64,000 nucleotides of DNA from Azospirillum doebereinerae. Lineage in GTDB: Bacteria > Pseudomonadota > Alphaproteobacteria > Azospirillales > Azospirillaceae. Both the position numbers and the translations under genes were made by a program. The stretch spans positions 36,220 through 100,219 of the forward strand of contig NZ_RZIJ01000024.1 of assembly GCF_003989665.1 (NCBI RefSeq), read 5' to 3'. Position 1 is the first letter of the stretch. Each line of letters starts with the position of its first letter. Positions 34,409 to 43,186 of the stretch are shown piece after piece. Below the pieces are notes generated by a model. That model did not search any database. It was not told the origin of the DNA and worked only from the letters and a program-made list of their open reading frames with translations.

Positions 34409-34449
34409 GCTCACGCCCTCTCCCCTTTCCCGGTGCCCGCCGGTTCCCG

Positions 34450-35775
34450 TCAGCGGCGCCCGCCGTTCAGGATCTCGTCCATGACCTTGTTCGCCTCGGC
34501 CGAGCCGGCCAGCAGCTCGATCATGCGGATGGCGGTGTAGCCCGAACGCGCGCCGCCGCCAACCCCGGCGTTGCCGCCGCCCAGCGCCTGCCGGGCCTTC
34601 GCGGTCAGCGTCGCGGTGGTCTTCTGCGTCATCTCCCTCAGCTCGCCGCGCAGGCCGAGCTGGTCGGCGACGGTCGAGCATTTGCGCAGCGCGCGGGCCT
34701 GGCTTTCCGCCTGGGCCAGCTGCGTCCGCTCGTCGGCCCCGCCGTCCAGCCCGCCCAGCGCGGCGACGATGCCGGTGTCGGCGTCCTGCAGCACCTGGCT
34801 GCGCACCATCTCGTGGACCGAGCCGCGCACCTGCTTCAAACGCTGGTCGAAGGATTTGTTGCGGCTCTGCTCCATCGCGTCGCGGGTGGCGTCGAGGCTG
34901 GCCATCAGCCCGACCGCCAGATCGGCCACCGCCATGCGGTCGGGCACCCGCTCCGGGCTGGCCTTCAACGAGCGGGAGCGGTCCTCGATCTGCGCCATCA
35001 CCGTGCCGCTGAGATCCATGAACAGGGTGGCGCGGTCGACGGGTTTCAGCCCCAGATCCATCTCCCACAGCCCGCCCAGCAGCGCCGACGGGTCGGCCAT
35101 CCGCGAGGCGGCGAGCAGGACGAAGATCTTCAACGCCTCCGGGCGGGATCGGGCGACGCGGCGCCCGGCCTCCTGGATGCCCTCGAGGTGATCCTGGTGC
35201 AGCCGGCTGACCGGCTTGGGCGACAGGGCGGCCTTGAGGTCGCGCACTTCCGGCGCGATGGTGAGGATGGTGGCGATGTCGCCCATCGCGCGCATGCGGT
35301 CGGGGGTCAGCCGCAGGTCCATCGCCCCGTCGCGCCGGCCGGCGTCCCCGGCGGCGGTGTTGGCGATGTCGGCGACGATGGCGGCGCACTCCGCCCAGAA
35401 GGCTTCGGCCAGTCCCCTGCGCTGCGGCCCGTCGTGCAGCGCGCCGCGGTAGCTTTTCAGCCGCTCCTTGCCGATCGTCGTCTCGACCAGCGGCCACAGG
35501 CTGTTCATCAGCGCGCGTTCGATGACGCTGAGCGGCATCGGTTCGGTCTTGCCGAAGGTCTCGAACAGATCCTCGAAGGGGTCGCAGAACAGGCGCTTCA
35601 GGGTCGGACGGCGGTGGATGCGCAGCTCCACCATGCGCGGGCGGATGATGGCGATGGTGCGCCGGATGTCCGGATGGTCGCCCATCTGCTCCAGCAGCTC
35701 CACGATCTGCCGGAACTTCGGCTCGTCGATGTAGAGGAGCTTGTCGCCCAGCGCGATCAGGTCCTGGATGTCCAT
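34450..35775 (-). CDS. Large helical protein of unknown function, linked to next gene
   Basis: A 441-residue soluble protein with no signal peptide or membrane helix. It starts MDIQDLIALGDKLLYIDEPK and is predicted to be nearly all helix, with repeated short helices rich in Arg and Leu. A stretch with RRPTLKRLFCDPFEDLFETF is distinctive, and the C-terminus has a Gly-rich turn (LGGGNAGVGGGARSGYTAI) followed by a short helix. No catalytic motif was recognised. The start is 4 bp after the stop of the gene at 35780-36883, so the two are almost certainly co-translated and may form a complex. Confidence 0.75.
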   Translation of the reverse strand: MDIQDLIALGDKLLYIDEPKFRQIVELLEQMGDHPDIRRTIAIIRPRMVELRIHRRPTLKRLFCDPFEDLFETFGKTEPMPLSVIERALMNSLWPLVETTIGKERLKSYRGALHDGPQRRGLAEAFWAECAAIVADIANTAAGDAGRRDGAMDLRLTPDRMRAMGDIATILTIAPEVRDLKAALSPKPVSRLHQDHLEGIQEAGRRVARSRPEALKIFVLLAASRMADPSALLGGLWEMDLGLKPVDRATLFMDLSGTVMAQIEDRSRSLKASPERVPDRMAVADLAVGLMASLDATRDAMEQSRNKSFDQRLKQVRGSVHEMVRSQVLQDADTGIVAALGGLDGGADERTQLAQAESQARALRKCSTVADQLGLRGELREMTQKTTATLTAKARQALGGGNAGVGGGARSGYTAIRMIELLAGSAEANKVMDEILNGGRR

Positions 35776-35779
35776 GGCC

Positions 35780-36883
35780 CTAGGCCGCCTTTCCCTTGAG
35801 CGTCTCGATCCGCATGACGAGATCGACGTCGAGCTGCCCGCTGCGCCAGTCGACGTAGGCGCGCACCGACCGCCGGTTGGCCTGCAACAGCTTCTCCGCC
35901 GCCATCGCCTGGTCGAGCCGCGTCTCGTCCTTGGGCAGCAGGGGGATGACCCGGAAGATGTCGTGAACGGCCAGATCCTGCTCGTGCCGGCTCTTGGTCA
36001 CCGAATCGGCCCACAGCGCGATCAGGTACTCCCAGCCGTCGAGCAACCAGGACAGCCGGGTCGCCGCCTTGCGGACCAGCAGACGCTTGGTGTCCCATTG
36101 CCGGATCAGCGTCTCGAAGGAGGCGACCGACTGGTCGAGCTGCTTCATCACGGTGCGGGCGTGGTTGATCGTGTGCTCCGCCACCTCGGCGCAGAAGCCG
36201 CCGATGGGGGCCGCTTCCGACACGTTGTCGGTGGCCCAGTCGGTCATGCTCTCGCGGAAGCCCTGGAGGTCGCGCATCAGGCGGCGCAGCCGCGCCGGCT
36301 TGGGCGAGGTGAGAACGCCGATCGATTCGACGTAGACCGCCAGCTCGGCGATGCGGGAGTACAGCTCGGTCGGCTCCAGCGCGAGGCTGTGCGCCGCCTT
36401 CGACATCAGGTCGCGGGTCAGCCGCTGCCCCTCGACCGAGGCGAGGCCGGCGCGCAGGATCTCGGTGGATTCCAGCCCGACCGCCTTCAGCGCCTCGACG
36501 ATGAGCTGGTAGTTGATGAGGAGCCGCTGCTCGTCGTCGTCGCGCAGCGCCGCCTCCGCCGCCTCCACGGCGTGGTTGCCGGCCAGCCCGCAGCGGGCGG
36601 ATTGCAGCACCGCCTTGCGGATGTCGTCGGGCGAGCAGCCGTCCGCCTTGGCGATCAGGTCGTGCAGCATGCGGTCGTGCACCGTCATCGGGAAGGCCAG
36701 CGGCAGTGCCTTCCACGGCACCACATAGACGCCGCGCCCTTCCGACAGGTTGGGGACGAGCACCTCGAGCTGCTCGCGGCTGTCCTTGCGGACGCGCGTC
36801 TGGGCCAGGACGGGGGTGGTGAAGGCCACCGCGGCGCCGCGGTCCTCGAAGGTGGACGGGGCGAAATTGGTAAGCGAACGCAT
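35780..36883 (-). CDS. Helical protein of unknown function, first gene of an unknown pair
   Basis: A 367-residue soluble protein. The first 60 residues carry beta-like segments (EQLEVLVPNLSEGRGVYVVPW) and a PMTVHDRMLHDLI element. The remaining 300 residues are amphipathic helices, including Trp-rich parts (LSWLLDGWEYLIALWAD). The C-terminal SVRAYVDWRSGQLDVDLVMR is compact. No known domain was recognised. It is transcribed divergently from the AsmA-like gene with 231 bp between. Together with 34450-35775 it makes a tight two-gene unit of unknown role. Confidence 0.75.
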   Translation of the reverse strand: MRSLTNFAPSTFEDRGAAVAFTTPVLAQTRVRKDSREQLEVLVPNLSEGRGVYVVPWKALPLAFPMTVHDRMLHDLIAKADGCSPDDIRKAVLQSARCGLAGNHAVEAAEAALRDDDEQRLLINYQLIVEALKAVGLESTEILRAGLASVEGQRLTRDLMSKAAHSLALEPTELYSRIAELAVYVESIGVLTSPKPARLRRLMRDLQGFRESMTDWATDNVSEAAPIGGFCAEVAEHTINHARTVMKQLDQSVASFETLIRQWDTKRLLVRKAATRLSWLLDGWEYLIALWADSVTKSRHEQDLAVHDIFRVIPLLPKDETRLDQAMAAEKLLQANRRSVRAYVDWRSGQLDVDLVMRIETLKGKAA

Positions 36884-37114
36884 GTCGTGCCGGTCTTGCC
36901 TGCGGAAGAGTTTGGCCTGCGGAAGAGTCTAGAAGGAGTACAAGGCCGATTCCCTGAATTTTGCGTTAAATCCAAGAGATCGCGGACCCGAATCCCATGG
37001 CTTTCGGAGAGGCTCCGGCGCCTTGGGAGTACCCCGGCGCCGCACGATCGGCCGGATCCTCCGCTGCGCCGTTTACGTCCAGGAACAGGGGCGCTACGGA
37101 CGGGGGTTGCGGCG

Positions 37115-39112
37115 ATGGCGGTGCTGAAATGGGTCGGGTACGGGGTGCTGGGGCTGCTCGGCCTCGTCGTGGTCGGGGTGGGGGCCTTCGTGCTGCTCTT
37201 CGACTGGAACGACGCGCGCGGCTTCGTCGCCCGCCGCGCCACCGCCGCGCTCGGCCGCGAGGTCGCCATCGACGGCGACCTGCGGGTCAAGCTCGGCAAC
37301 CCGATCCACATCCACGTCGAGGGGCTGCGCATCGCCAACCAGCCCTGGAGCGACGAGAAGGACATGGTCGCCATCCGCGCGCTCGACGCCACGCTGCTGC
37401 CCTGGCCGATCCTGAAGGGCAACTGGGAGCTGCCGGAACTGCGCTTCGACGGCCCGAAGATCGTGCTGGAGACGAACGACAAGGGCGAGAACAACTGGAC
37501 CTTCGCGCCGACCGCGACGAAGGAGGTCGCCAAGGAGGCCGTCACCCCCGACAAGCGCGGCGACATCCCGGTGATCGGCCGGCTCGCCATCGCCGACGGC
37601 GCCATCCGCTACCGCGACCCGACCAGCGACATCGACATCGCCAACACCATCAACACCGCGACCGGCGACAACGACACCGACACGGTGAAGCTGGACGGCA
37701 AGGGCAGCTTCGCCGGCAAGCCCTTCACCCTGGCGGCGGAGGGCGGCTCGCTCCTCACCCTGCGCGACGACCCCAAGCCCTACCCGATCAGGATCGAGGC
37801 GGCGGTCGGCAAGACCAAGGGCAAGATCGAGGGCTCGGTCGCCGAACCGGTGGCGATGCGCGGCATCGACCTGTCGGTCGACCTGCGCGGCGACGATCTG
37901 GCCGAGATCTTCCCGATCCTCGGCATTCCCACACCCAAGACGCGGCCCTACGCCATCTCCGGGCATCTCGGCTACGAGGGCACCCGCTGGTCGTTCCAGG
38001 GCATGCACGGCAAGGTCGGCGAGAGCGACCTGTCCGGCGACGTGGAGGTGGAGACCGGCGGCGAGCGCCCCCGCGTGACCGCCACGCTGATGTCCAAGCG
38101 GCTGGCCGCGCAGGATCTGGCCGGCCTGATCGGCGCCTCGCCGCGCGGCAACGGCGACTATCCGACGAAGGCCAGGGACCGGGTGATCCCCACGACGCCG
38201 GTCAACGTCGAGAAGCTGCGCAACACCGACATGGACGTCCGGCTGAAGGGCCAGCGGGTCGAGGCGCCCTTCGCGCCGCTCGACGACCTCGACCTGCGGA
38301 TCCGGCTCGACAACGGCGACCTGCGCTTCGACCCGCTGTCGCTGGGCATCGGCGGCGGGCGCATCGCCGGGACGGTGCAGGTGGACGGCAGCCGCAACGT
38401 GCCCGTCCTGCGCACCAACCTGGACATCCGCAAGATGCAGCTCTCGGCCTTCTTCCGCGAGACCTCGTTTGCCGGGCAGATGGGCGGCACGGTGTCGGGG
38501 CGCATCCAGCTCACCGGCACCGGCAAGACGGTGGCCGACCTGCTGGCCTCGTCGGACGGCAAGATCGGCGCGGCGGTGGACGGCGGCAAGATCTCCAGCC
38601 TCGCGGTCAAGGGGCTGAAGACCAACATCCTGGAGACGCTGGGCGTCGTGCTGTCGGGGTCGGAGCCGCTGCCCTTCACCTGCCTCGTCGCCAACCTGGC
38701 GGTGGAGAAGGGGATCGCCCGCGCCGAGGCCCTGGTGCTCGACACGCCGGAGACGGTGGTGGCGGGGCAGGGCACCATCAGCCTGCGCGACGAGAAGCTG
38801 GATCTGCGCGTCGTCGGCAACGCCAAGTCCCCGCAGTTCTTCGCCACCCACGTTCCGGTGCTGATCGGCGGCAAGCTGGGCGACCCCTCCATCGGCGTCG
38901 ATCCGACCGAATCGGCGGTGCGCGGCGGCGCGGCGGTGGCGCTGGGCGTGTTCCTGACGCCGCTGGCCAGCGTGCTGCCCTTCCTTGACCCGGGCAGCGA
39001 CGAGCAGCCACACTGCGGCCAACTGGTGCGCGACGCCCGCAAGCCGGGCAACGCCGGCAAGGCGTCCGGCGGGTCGGCGCCCGCCGCCAAGCCGAGCGGC
39101 AGCGCGAAGTAA
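37115..39112 (+). CDS. AsmA family protein
   Basis: A 665-residue protein anchored by one N-terminal helix (about 5-30, VGYGVLGLLGLVVVGVGAFV). It is followed by the AsmA hallmark in which the membrane-proximal part reads GREVAIDGDLRVKLGNPIHI and VEGLRIANQPW. Long beta-rich repeats continue to a C-terminal AsmA_2-like region (ADLLASSDGKIGAAVDGGKI). Such proteins bridge inner and outer membranes and move or organise phospholipids. The extreme C-terminus is a disordered Gly/Ser/Lys tail. The start at 37115 is chosen for the anchor helix; an in-frame extension upstream is not supported. Confidence 0.9.
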   Translation: MAVLKWVGYGVLGLLGLVVVGVGAFVLLFDWNDARGFVARRATAALGREVAIDGDLRVKLGNPIHIHVEGLRIANQPWSDEKDMVAIRALDATLLPWPILKGNWELPELRFDGPKIVLETNDKGENNWTFAPTATKEVAKEAVTPDKRGDIPVIGRLAIADGAIRYRDPTSDIDIANTINTATGDNDTDTVKLDGKGSFAGKPFTLAAEGGSLLTLRDDPKPYPIRIEAAVGKTKGKIEGSVAEPVAMRGIDLSVDLRGDDLAEIFPILGIPTPKTRPYAISGHLGYEGTRWSFQGMHGKVGESDLSGDVEVETGGERPRVTATLMSKRLAAQDLAGLIGASPRGNGDYPTKARDRVIPTTPVNVEKLRNTDMDVRLKGQRVEAPFAPLDDLDLRIRLDNGDLRFDPLSLGIGGGRIAGTVQVDGSRNVPVLRTNLDIRKMQLSAFFRETSFAGQMGGTVSGRIQLTGTGKTVADLLASSDGKIGAAVDGGKISSLAVKGLKTNILETLGVVLSGSEPLPFTCLVANLAVEKGIARAEALVLDTPETVVAGQGTISLRDEKLDLRVVGNAKSPQFFATHVPVLIGGKLGDPSIGVDPTESAVRGGAAVALGVFLTPLASVLPFLDPGSDEQPHCGQLVRDARKPGNAGKASGGSAPAAKPSGSAK

Positions 39113-39164
39113 CGAACGGGAAACCCCGCCACCCGGCGGGACAAGAAGGACGGCCGAACGCCCC

Positions 39165-40940
39165 ATGACCCTCGACCAGATGTTTTCGTTCGGCATCATC
39201 GGCGCGGTGATCGCGCTGCTGATCTGGGACCGGCTGCGCTACGACCTCGTCGCCCTGCTGGCCCTGCTGGCGGCGGTGGCGGTCGGCATCGTCAAGCCCA
39301 AGGAGGCGTTCCTGGGCTTTTCCGACGACATCGTCGTCATCGTCGGCTCGGCGCTGGTGGTCAGCGCGGCGGTCGGCCGGTCGGGCGTGGTGGAGGCGGC
39401 GATGCGGCCGCTGGCCCCGCGCATGGGGACCGTCTGGGCGCAGGTCGTCATCCTGACCGGGGCGGTGACGCTGCTGTCGGCGGTGGTCAAGAACATCGGG
39501 GCGCTGGCGATCTTCATGCCGATCGCGCTGCAGATCGCGCGGCGCACCGGCACGCCGGTGTCGCTGCTGCTGATGCCGATGGCCTTCGGGTCCCTGCTGG
39601 GCGGGCTGATGACGCTGGTCGGCACCTCGCCCAACATCATCGTCTCGCGCGTCCGCACCGAGATCATGGGCGAGCCCTTCGGCATGTTCGACTTCACGCC
39701 GGTCGGGGCGGTGATCGCGGCGGCCGGCGTCGCCTTCCTGACGGTCGGCTACCGGCTTCTGCCCAAGGGGCGGGCGACCGCCGCCGGCCCGGCCTTCTCC
39801 ATCGACGACTACACGGCGGAGGTCCGGCTTCCGGCCGGGACGCCCTTCGTCGGCAAGACCGTCGCCGAGTTGGAGGCGTTCGGCGAGGGCGAGGTCACCG
39901 TCGCCGCCGTGATCCGCGAGAACCACCGCCGCTACGTGCCGTCCGGCCATTGGACGCTGTACGAGAACGACATCCTGGTGCTGGAGGCCGACACCCAGGC
40001 GCTGGCCGGTCTGGTCAAGCGCGCCGCGCTGCGCATGATGCACGACAAGGAGCTGCAGGGCGTCGAGAACGAGGAGGACATCGCCGTCATCGAGGCGGTG
40101 GTCGAGCAGCGCTCCCCCCTGATCGGCCGCAACATCGAGGAGATCGCGCTGCGCGAGCGCCACGGCGTCAACCTGCTGGCGCTCAGCCGCCGGGGCCGCC
40201 CGATCCGGCAGCGGCTGCGTCGGGTGCGGCTCCAGCCCGGCGACCTCGTGGTGTTGCAGGGCCGCGCCTCGGGCCTGCCGGACACGCTGGCGGAGCTGGG
40301 CTGCCTGCCGCTGGCCGAGCGGGATCTGGCCATCGGCCGCACGCCCAAGCGCACCATCGCGCTGGCCGTGCTGGCCGTCACCGTGGCGCTGGTCGCCACC
40401 GGGACGGTGCCGGTCGCCCTGGCCTTCTTCGGCGCCGCCGTCGCCATGACCGCGCTGAAGGTCGTCACCCTGAAGGAGGCCTACGACGCGGTGGAATGGC
40501 CGATCCTGGTGCTGCTCGGCGCGCTCATCCCGGTCAGCGAGACCCTGCGAAGCACCGGCGGCACCGAGCTGATCGCGAGCGCCCTGTCCGACGCGGCGCA
40601 GGGGCTGCCGCCGGTCGGTGCGCTGGCGCTCATCCTGGTGACGGCGATGGCGGTCACGCCCTTCCTGAACAACGCGGCGACCGTGCTGGTGATGGCGCCC
40701 ATCGGCGCCAGCCTCGCCGAGCATCTGGGCTTGCGCCCCGACGCCTTCCTGATGGCGGTCGCGGTCGGGGCCGGCTGCGATTTCCTGACCCCCATCGGGC
40801 ACCAGTGCAACACGCTGGTGATGGGGCCGGGCGGCTACCGCTTCGGCGATTACTGGCGGCTCGGCCTGCCGCTGTCGATCATGGTCGTGGTGCTGGGGAC
40901 CGCCGCCATCGCGCTGTTCTGGCCGCTGGTGCCGCGCTGA
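39165..40940 (+). CDS. SLC13-type permease with two RCK_C (TrkA-C) domains
   Basis: A 591-residue membrane protein. The N-terminal helices (about 1-200) carry the anion-permease signature VKNIGALAIFMPI and LVGTSPNIIVSRV. A central cytoplasmic region (about 210-390) holds two RCK_C domains (AEVRLPAGTPFVGKTVAELE and EQRSPLIGRNIEEIALRERH). The C-terminal helices (about 400-590) repeat the motif as FLNNAATVLVMAPIG. The family transports dicarboxylates, sulfate or other anions with Na+ or H+. It starts 53 bp after the AsmA gene, in the same direction. The substrate is unknown. Confidence 0.9.
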   Translation: MTLDQMFSFGIIGAVIALLIWDRLRYDLVALLALLAAVAVGIVKPKEAFLGFSDDIVVIVGSALVVSAAVGRSGVVEAAMRPLAPRMGTVWAQVVILTGAVTLLSAVVKNIGALAIFMPIALQIARRTGTPVSLLLMPMAFGSLLGGLMTLVGTSPNIIVSRVRTEIMGEPFGMFDFTPVGAVIAAAGVAFLTVGYRLLPKGRATAAGPAFSIDDYTAEVRLPAGTPFVGKTVAELEAFGEGEVTVAAVIRENHRRYVPSGHWTLYENDILVLEADTQALAGLVKRAALRMMHDKELQGVENEEDIAVIEAVVEQRSPLIGRNIEEIALRERHGVNLLALSRRGRPIRQRLRRVRLQPGDLVVLQGRASGLPDTLAELGCLPLAERDLAIGRTPKRTIALAVLAVTVALVATGTVPVALAFFGAAVAMTALKVVTLKEAYDAVEWPILVLLGALIPVSETLRSTGGTELIASALSDAAQGLPPVGALALILVTAMAVTPFLNNAATVLVMAPIGASLAEHLGLRPDAFLMAVAVGAGCDFLTPIGHQCNTLVMGPGGYRFGDYWRLGLPLSIMVVVLGTAAIALFWPLVPR

Positions 40941-41069
40941 CGGTTTCGGGCGGGTTAATGCCGGATTCGCGCCGCACGATTGCGCGGTTCCGTCGCTTCG
41001 CCGTCTGGTGTACCCTTTCCGGATTGGACCTGTGCCTCGGGGGACGGTTCAACCGGACGGAGGGCTGGC

Positions 41070-41549
41070 ATGTCGGTGTGGCGCCGCTATCTGGTGAAGG
41101 ATTTTTCGGGGCGGCTCGTCGATCTGCCGAGCCGGCTGCTCGATCGCGCGGACGACGGCACCGCGCCGCTGCCCGCCTACGCCGGCCGCTGCGTCGAGAT
41201 GGTGGCCGCCGTGCTGGTCGGCGACCGGGGCGCCCCGCCGCGCGTGGCGGAGATGGAGTTCACCAAGCTCTATTTCGACCAGTCCGGCTACGTCGACGCC
41301 GCCAAGCGGGAGCGCATGATCCGGCTGATGCTGGAAAGCTGCGCCGACCGGCGTGGTCGGCCATCCGGTCGCCCATCGGATGGTGATCGGGCCGAGGGTG
41401 ATCGGAGCCGCGCCGGGGCCGCGCGCGACCAGTTGATGCGGGAGTTCGGCTGGGATCCGAAGCCGTCCGAACGCGACGCCGTGCTGAGCCGGCTCGATCC
41501 GGCGCGGCTGGACGGGGCCTCCCCGGCGGGGGGCCGCACCTTCCACTGA
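41070..41549 (+). CDS. Hypothetical protein
   Basis: A 159-residue soluble protein starting MSVWRRYLVKDFSGRLVDLP at ATG 41070, with GGAGGG upstream. The first 95 residues are compact and helical (CVEMVAAVLVGDRGAPPRVA, EMEFTKLYFDQSGYVD). Residues about 95-120 are a low-complexity linker (RRGRPSGRPSDGDRAEGDRS) encoded by short imperfect DNA repeats. The C-terminus is short and helical. No family recognised. It has a plausible terminator directly downstream. Confidence 0.65.
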   Translation: MSVWRRYLVKDFSGRLVDLPSRLLDRADDGTAPLPAYAGRCVEMVAAVLVGDRGAPPRVAEMEFTKLYFDQSGYVDAAKRERMIRLMLESCADRRGRPSGRPSDGDRAEGDRSRAGAARDQLMREFGWDPKPSERDAVLSRLDPARLDGASPAGGRTFH

Positions 41550-41550
41550 C

Positions 41551-41579
41551 CCCTCCACTGACGGGGGAGGGCTCTTTTT
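41551..41579 (+). terminator. Probable rho-independent terminator
   Basis: CCCTCC (41551-41556) pairs with GGAGGG (41566-41571), followed by CTCTTTTT. It begins at the stop codon of the gene ending at 41549. The loop of nine bases makes it moderate in strength. Confidence 0.5.
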
Positions 41580-41637
41580 CCGCGGGCGACTCTCCCCATA
41601 TGGCGACTACCGGTCATTTGGAGCGCCTGAACCCGCG

Positions 41638-41943
41638 ATGAGTCCCAGCGATCCCGATCCGTCCTCCCCGCCCTTCGCCCGTGGCTCCTTCGCCCGCGCC
41701 CGGCAGCTGGCGCTGATCGGCACCGGCTGCGTGATCATCGCGCTGGGCCTGCTGATCGCCCCGCTTCCGGGGCCGGGCGGGCTGCCGGTGATGATCCTCG
41801 GCGGGATCCTGGTGCTGCGCAACTCCGCCGACGCGCGCCGCCTGTTCGTGCGCACCAAGCGCCGCTACCCCCGCATCCTCGGGCCCATCGAGCGCTTCCG
41901 CGTCAAGCTGCGCCTGCGCCGCCAGCGCCGCATGGGCGCGTGA
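41638..41943 (+). CDS. Small PGPGW-type membrane protein
   Basis: A 101-residue protein with two hydrophobic segments (about 22-45 and 47-62) linked by PLPGPGGLP, the motif of the PGPGW family of putative transmembrane proteins; the usual final Trp is replaced. The C-terminal 40 residues are very Arg/Lys-rich (RTKRRYPRILGPIERFRVKL). The function of the family is not known. Convergent with the decayed gene at 41968-42895. Confidence 0.75.
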   Translation: MSPSDPDPSSPPFARGSFARARQLALIGTGCVIIALGLLIAPLPGPGGLPVMILGGILVLRNSADARRLFVRTKRRYPRILGPIERFRVKLRLRRQRRMGA

Positions 41944-41967
41944 CGCCCGTTTTCCACGCCCTCGGTC

Positions 41968-42895
41968 TCAGACCGCCGCCCAACGCCGCAGCTCCCCGCC
42001 GACGCGCTCCAGCGCCGGTGCCCAGTCCTCGAGACGCAGCTGGCGGAACACCCGCAGGCCGGGGTACCACGGCGAATCCTCCCGCCCGGCCAGCCAGCGC
42101 CAGCAGCCGTCGAAACGCGACAGCAGCCACACCGGTTTCCCCAGCGCGCCGGCCAGATGCGCCACCGAGGTGTCGACGCTGATGACCAGATCCAGGCGGT
42201 CGACGATGGACGCCGTGTCCGCGAAGTCCCGGACCTCGCCCATCGGATCGACGACGAGCCGGTCGAAGGGGGCTTCCCGCGCCTGTTCGGCCGCGACGCC
42301 CTTCTGGAGGCTGTAGAAGCGCAACCCCGCCGTGCCGAGCAGCGGCGCGAAGCCCCGCAACGGAACGCTGCGCCGGCGGTCGGCGAAGCTCCAGCGCCGG
42401 TCCTCGGGCCTCGGCTCTCGGCTCCCCCGACCAGACGAGGCCCAGGTCGGGCGCCAGCGCGCGGGCGTGGCGGAAGGCGGAGAGCGCTTTGCCCGGCGTG
42501 GCCGTGGTCGCGCAGGGCGATCCCGAGGTTGAACCACCGCGCCAGCGGGTCCGGGCGCCGGGCGAGCGCCGTCCGGGCGAGCGGCACCGCCTCCGCCCGG
42601 CCCTTGTCGAGAAGCGCGTCGGCGGCCTCGGCGAAGGCGTCCGCCTGTTCGCCGTCGCCGGCCCGGCGCAACGCCGCCTGGAGGTTTCCGCGATAGGCGG
42701 CCGAGGCGGGGTTGAGGGCGCCGCCTCGGCCATGAACCGGATCGCTGTCCCGTTGCGGCCGGTCTGGGCGTGGACCACGCCGATCAGATGCAGCAGGTCC
42801 GGGTGCTGCGCCGCCAGGGCGGTGTAGGCCTGCTCCGCCTCGGCGAGCCGGCCGGACCGGTGCAGGGCGACGGCGGCCTGCAAGGCTGTGTCCAT
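41968..42895 (-). pseudogene. Decayed TPR/glycosyltransferase-9-like gene with three frameshifts and an internal deletion
   Basis: Reading from ATG 42895, TPR-like helices (AVALHRSGRLAEAEQAYTAL) run in one frame to about 42720. They continue in a second frame (ALNPASAAYRGNLQAALRRA) to about 42491, return to the first frame (KALSAFRHARALAPD, GLVWSGEPRAE) and shift again near 42410. The last part (RFYSLQKGVAAEQ, DLVISVDTSVAHLAGALGKP) is the C-terminal end of the glycosyltransferase. The lesions fit a lost base, a gained base and a 7-bp insertion. About 150 residues that normally precede GLVWSG are absent. Intact relatives are long TPR-GT proteins; this copy should be non-functional unless the assembly is wrong. 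Confidence 0.8.
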
Positions 42896-43186
42896 GGTGA
42901 TCACCGCAGAGCCGCAAGGTGTTTGGGGAAATCGTAGTGGCGTTGCGCCCAGAAGGGAGCCCCGTTGACGAAAGTGGAGGAAAGGAATTCAACGAATTTT
43001 GTATGTCCCATTCTTGCTTATAACGCGAAACGCATTGCTGCCTTTCCTACGCCGCCCAAGGACTGCCGCTTGCCCCGCGTGGCTGAAATGGGGTAACGGA
43101 GATCCGGGGCTTGCGCGGACGCCGGCCCGATGTCGACCAACCCAACCGAGCGTCCCGGTGGTCCGGGCCCTGTGGAGCGATGCGCA

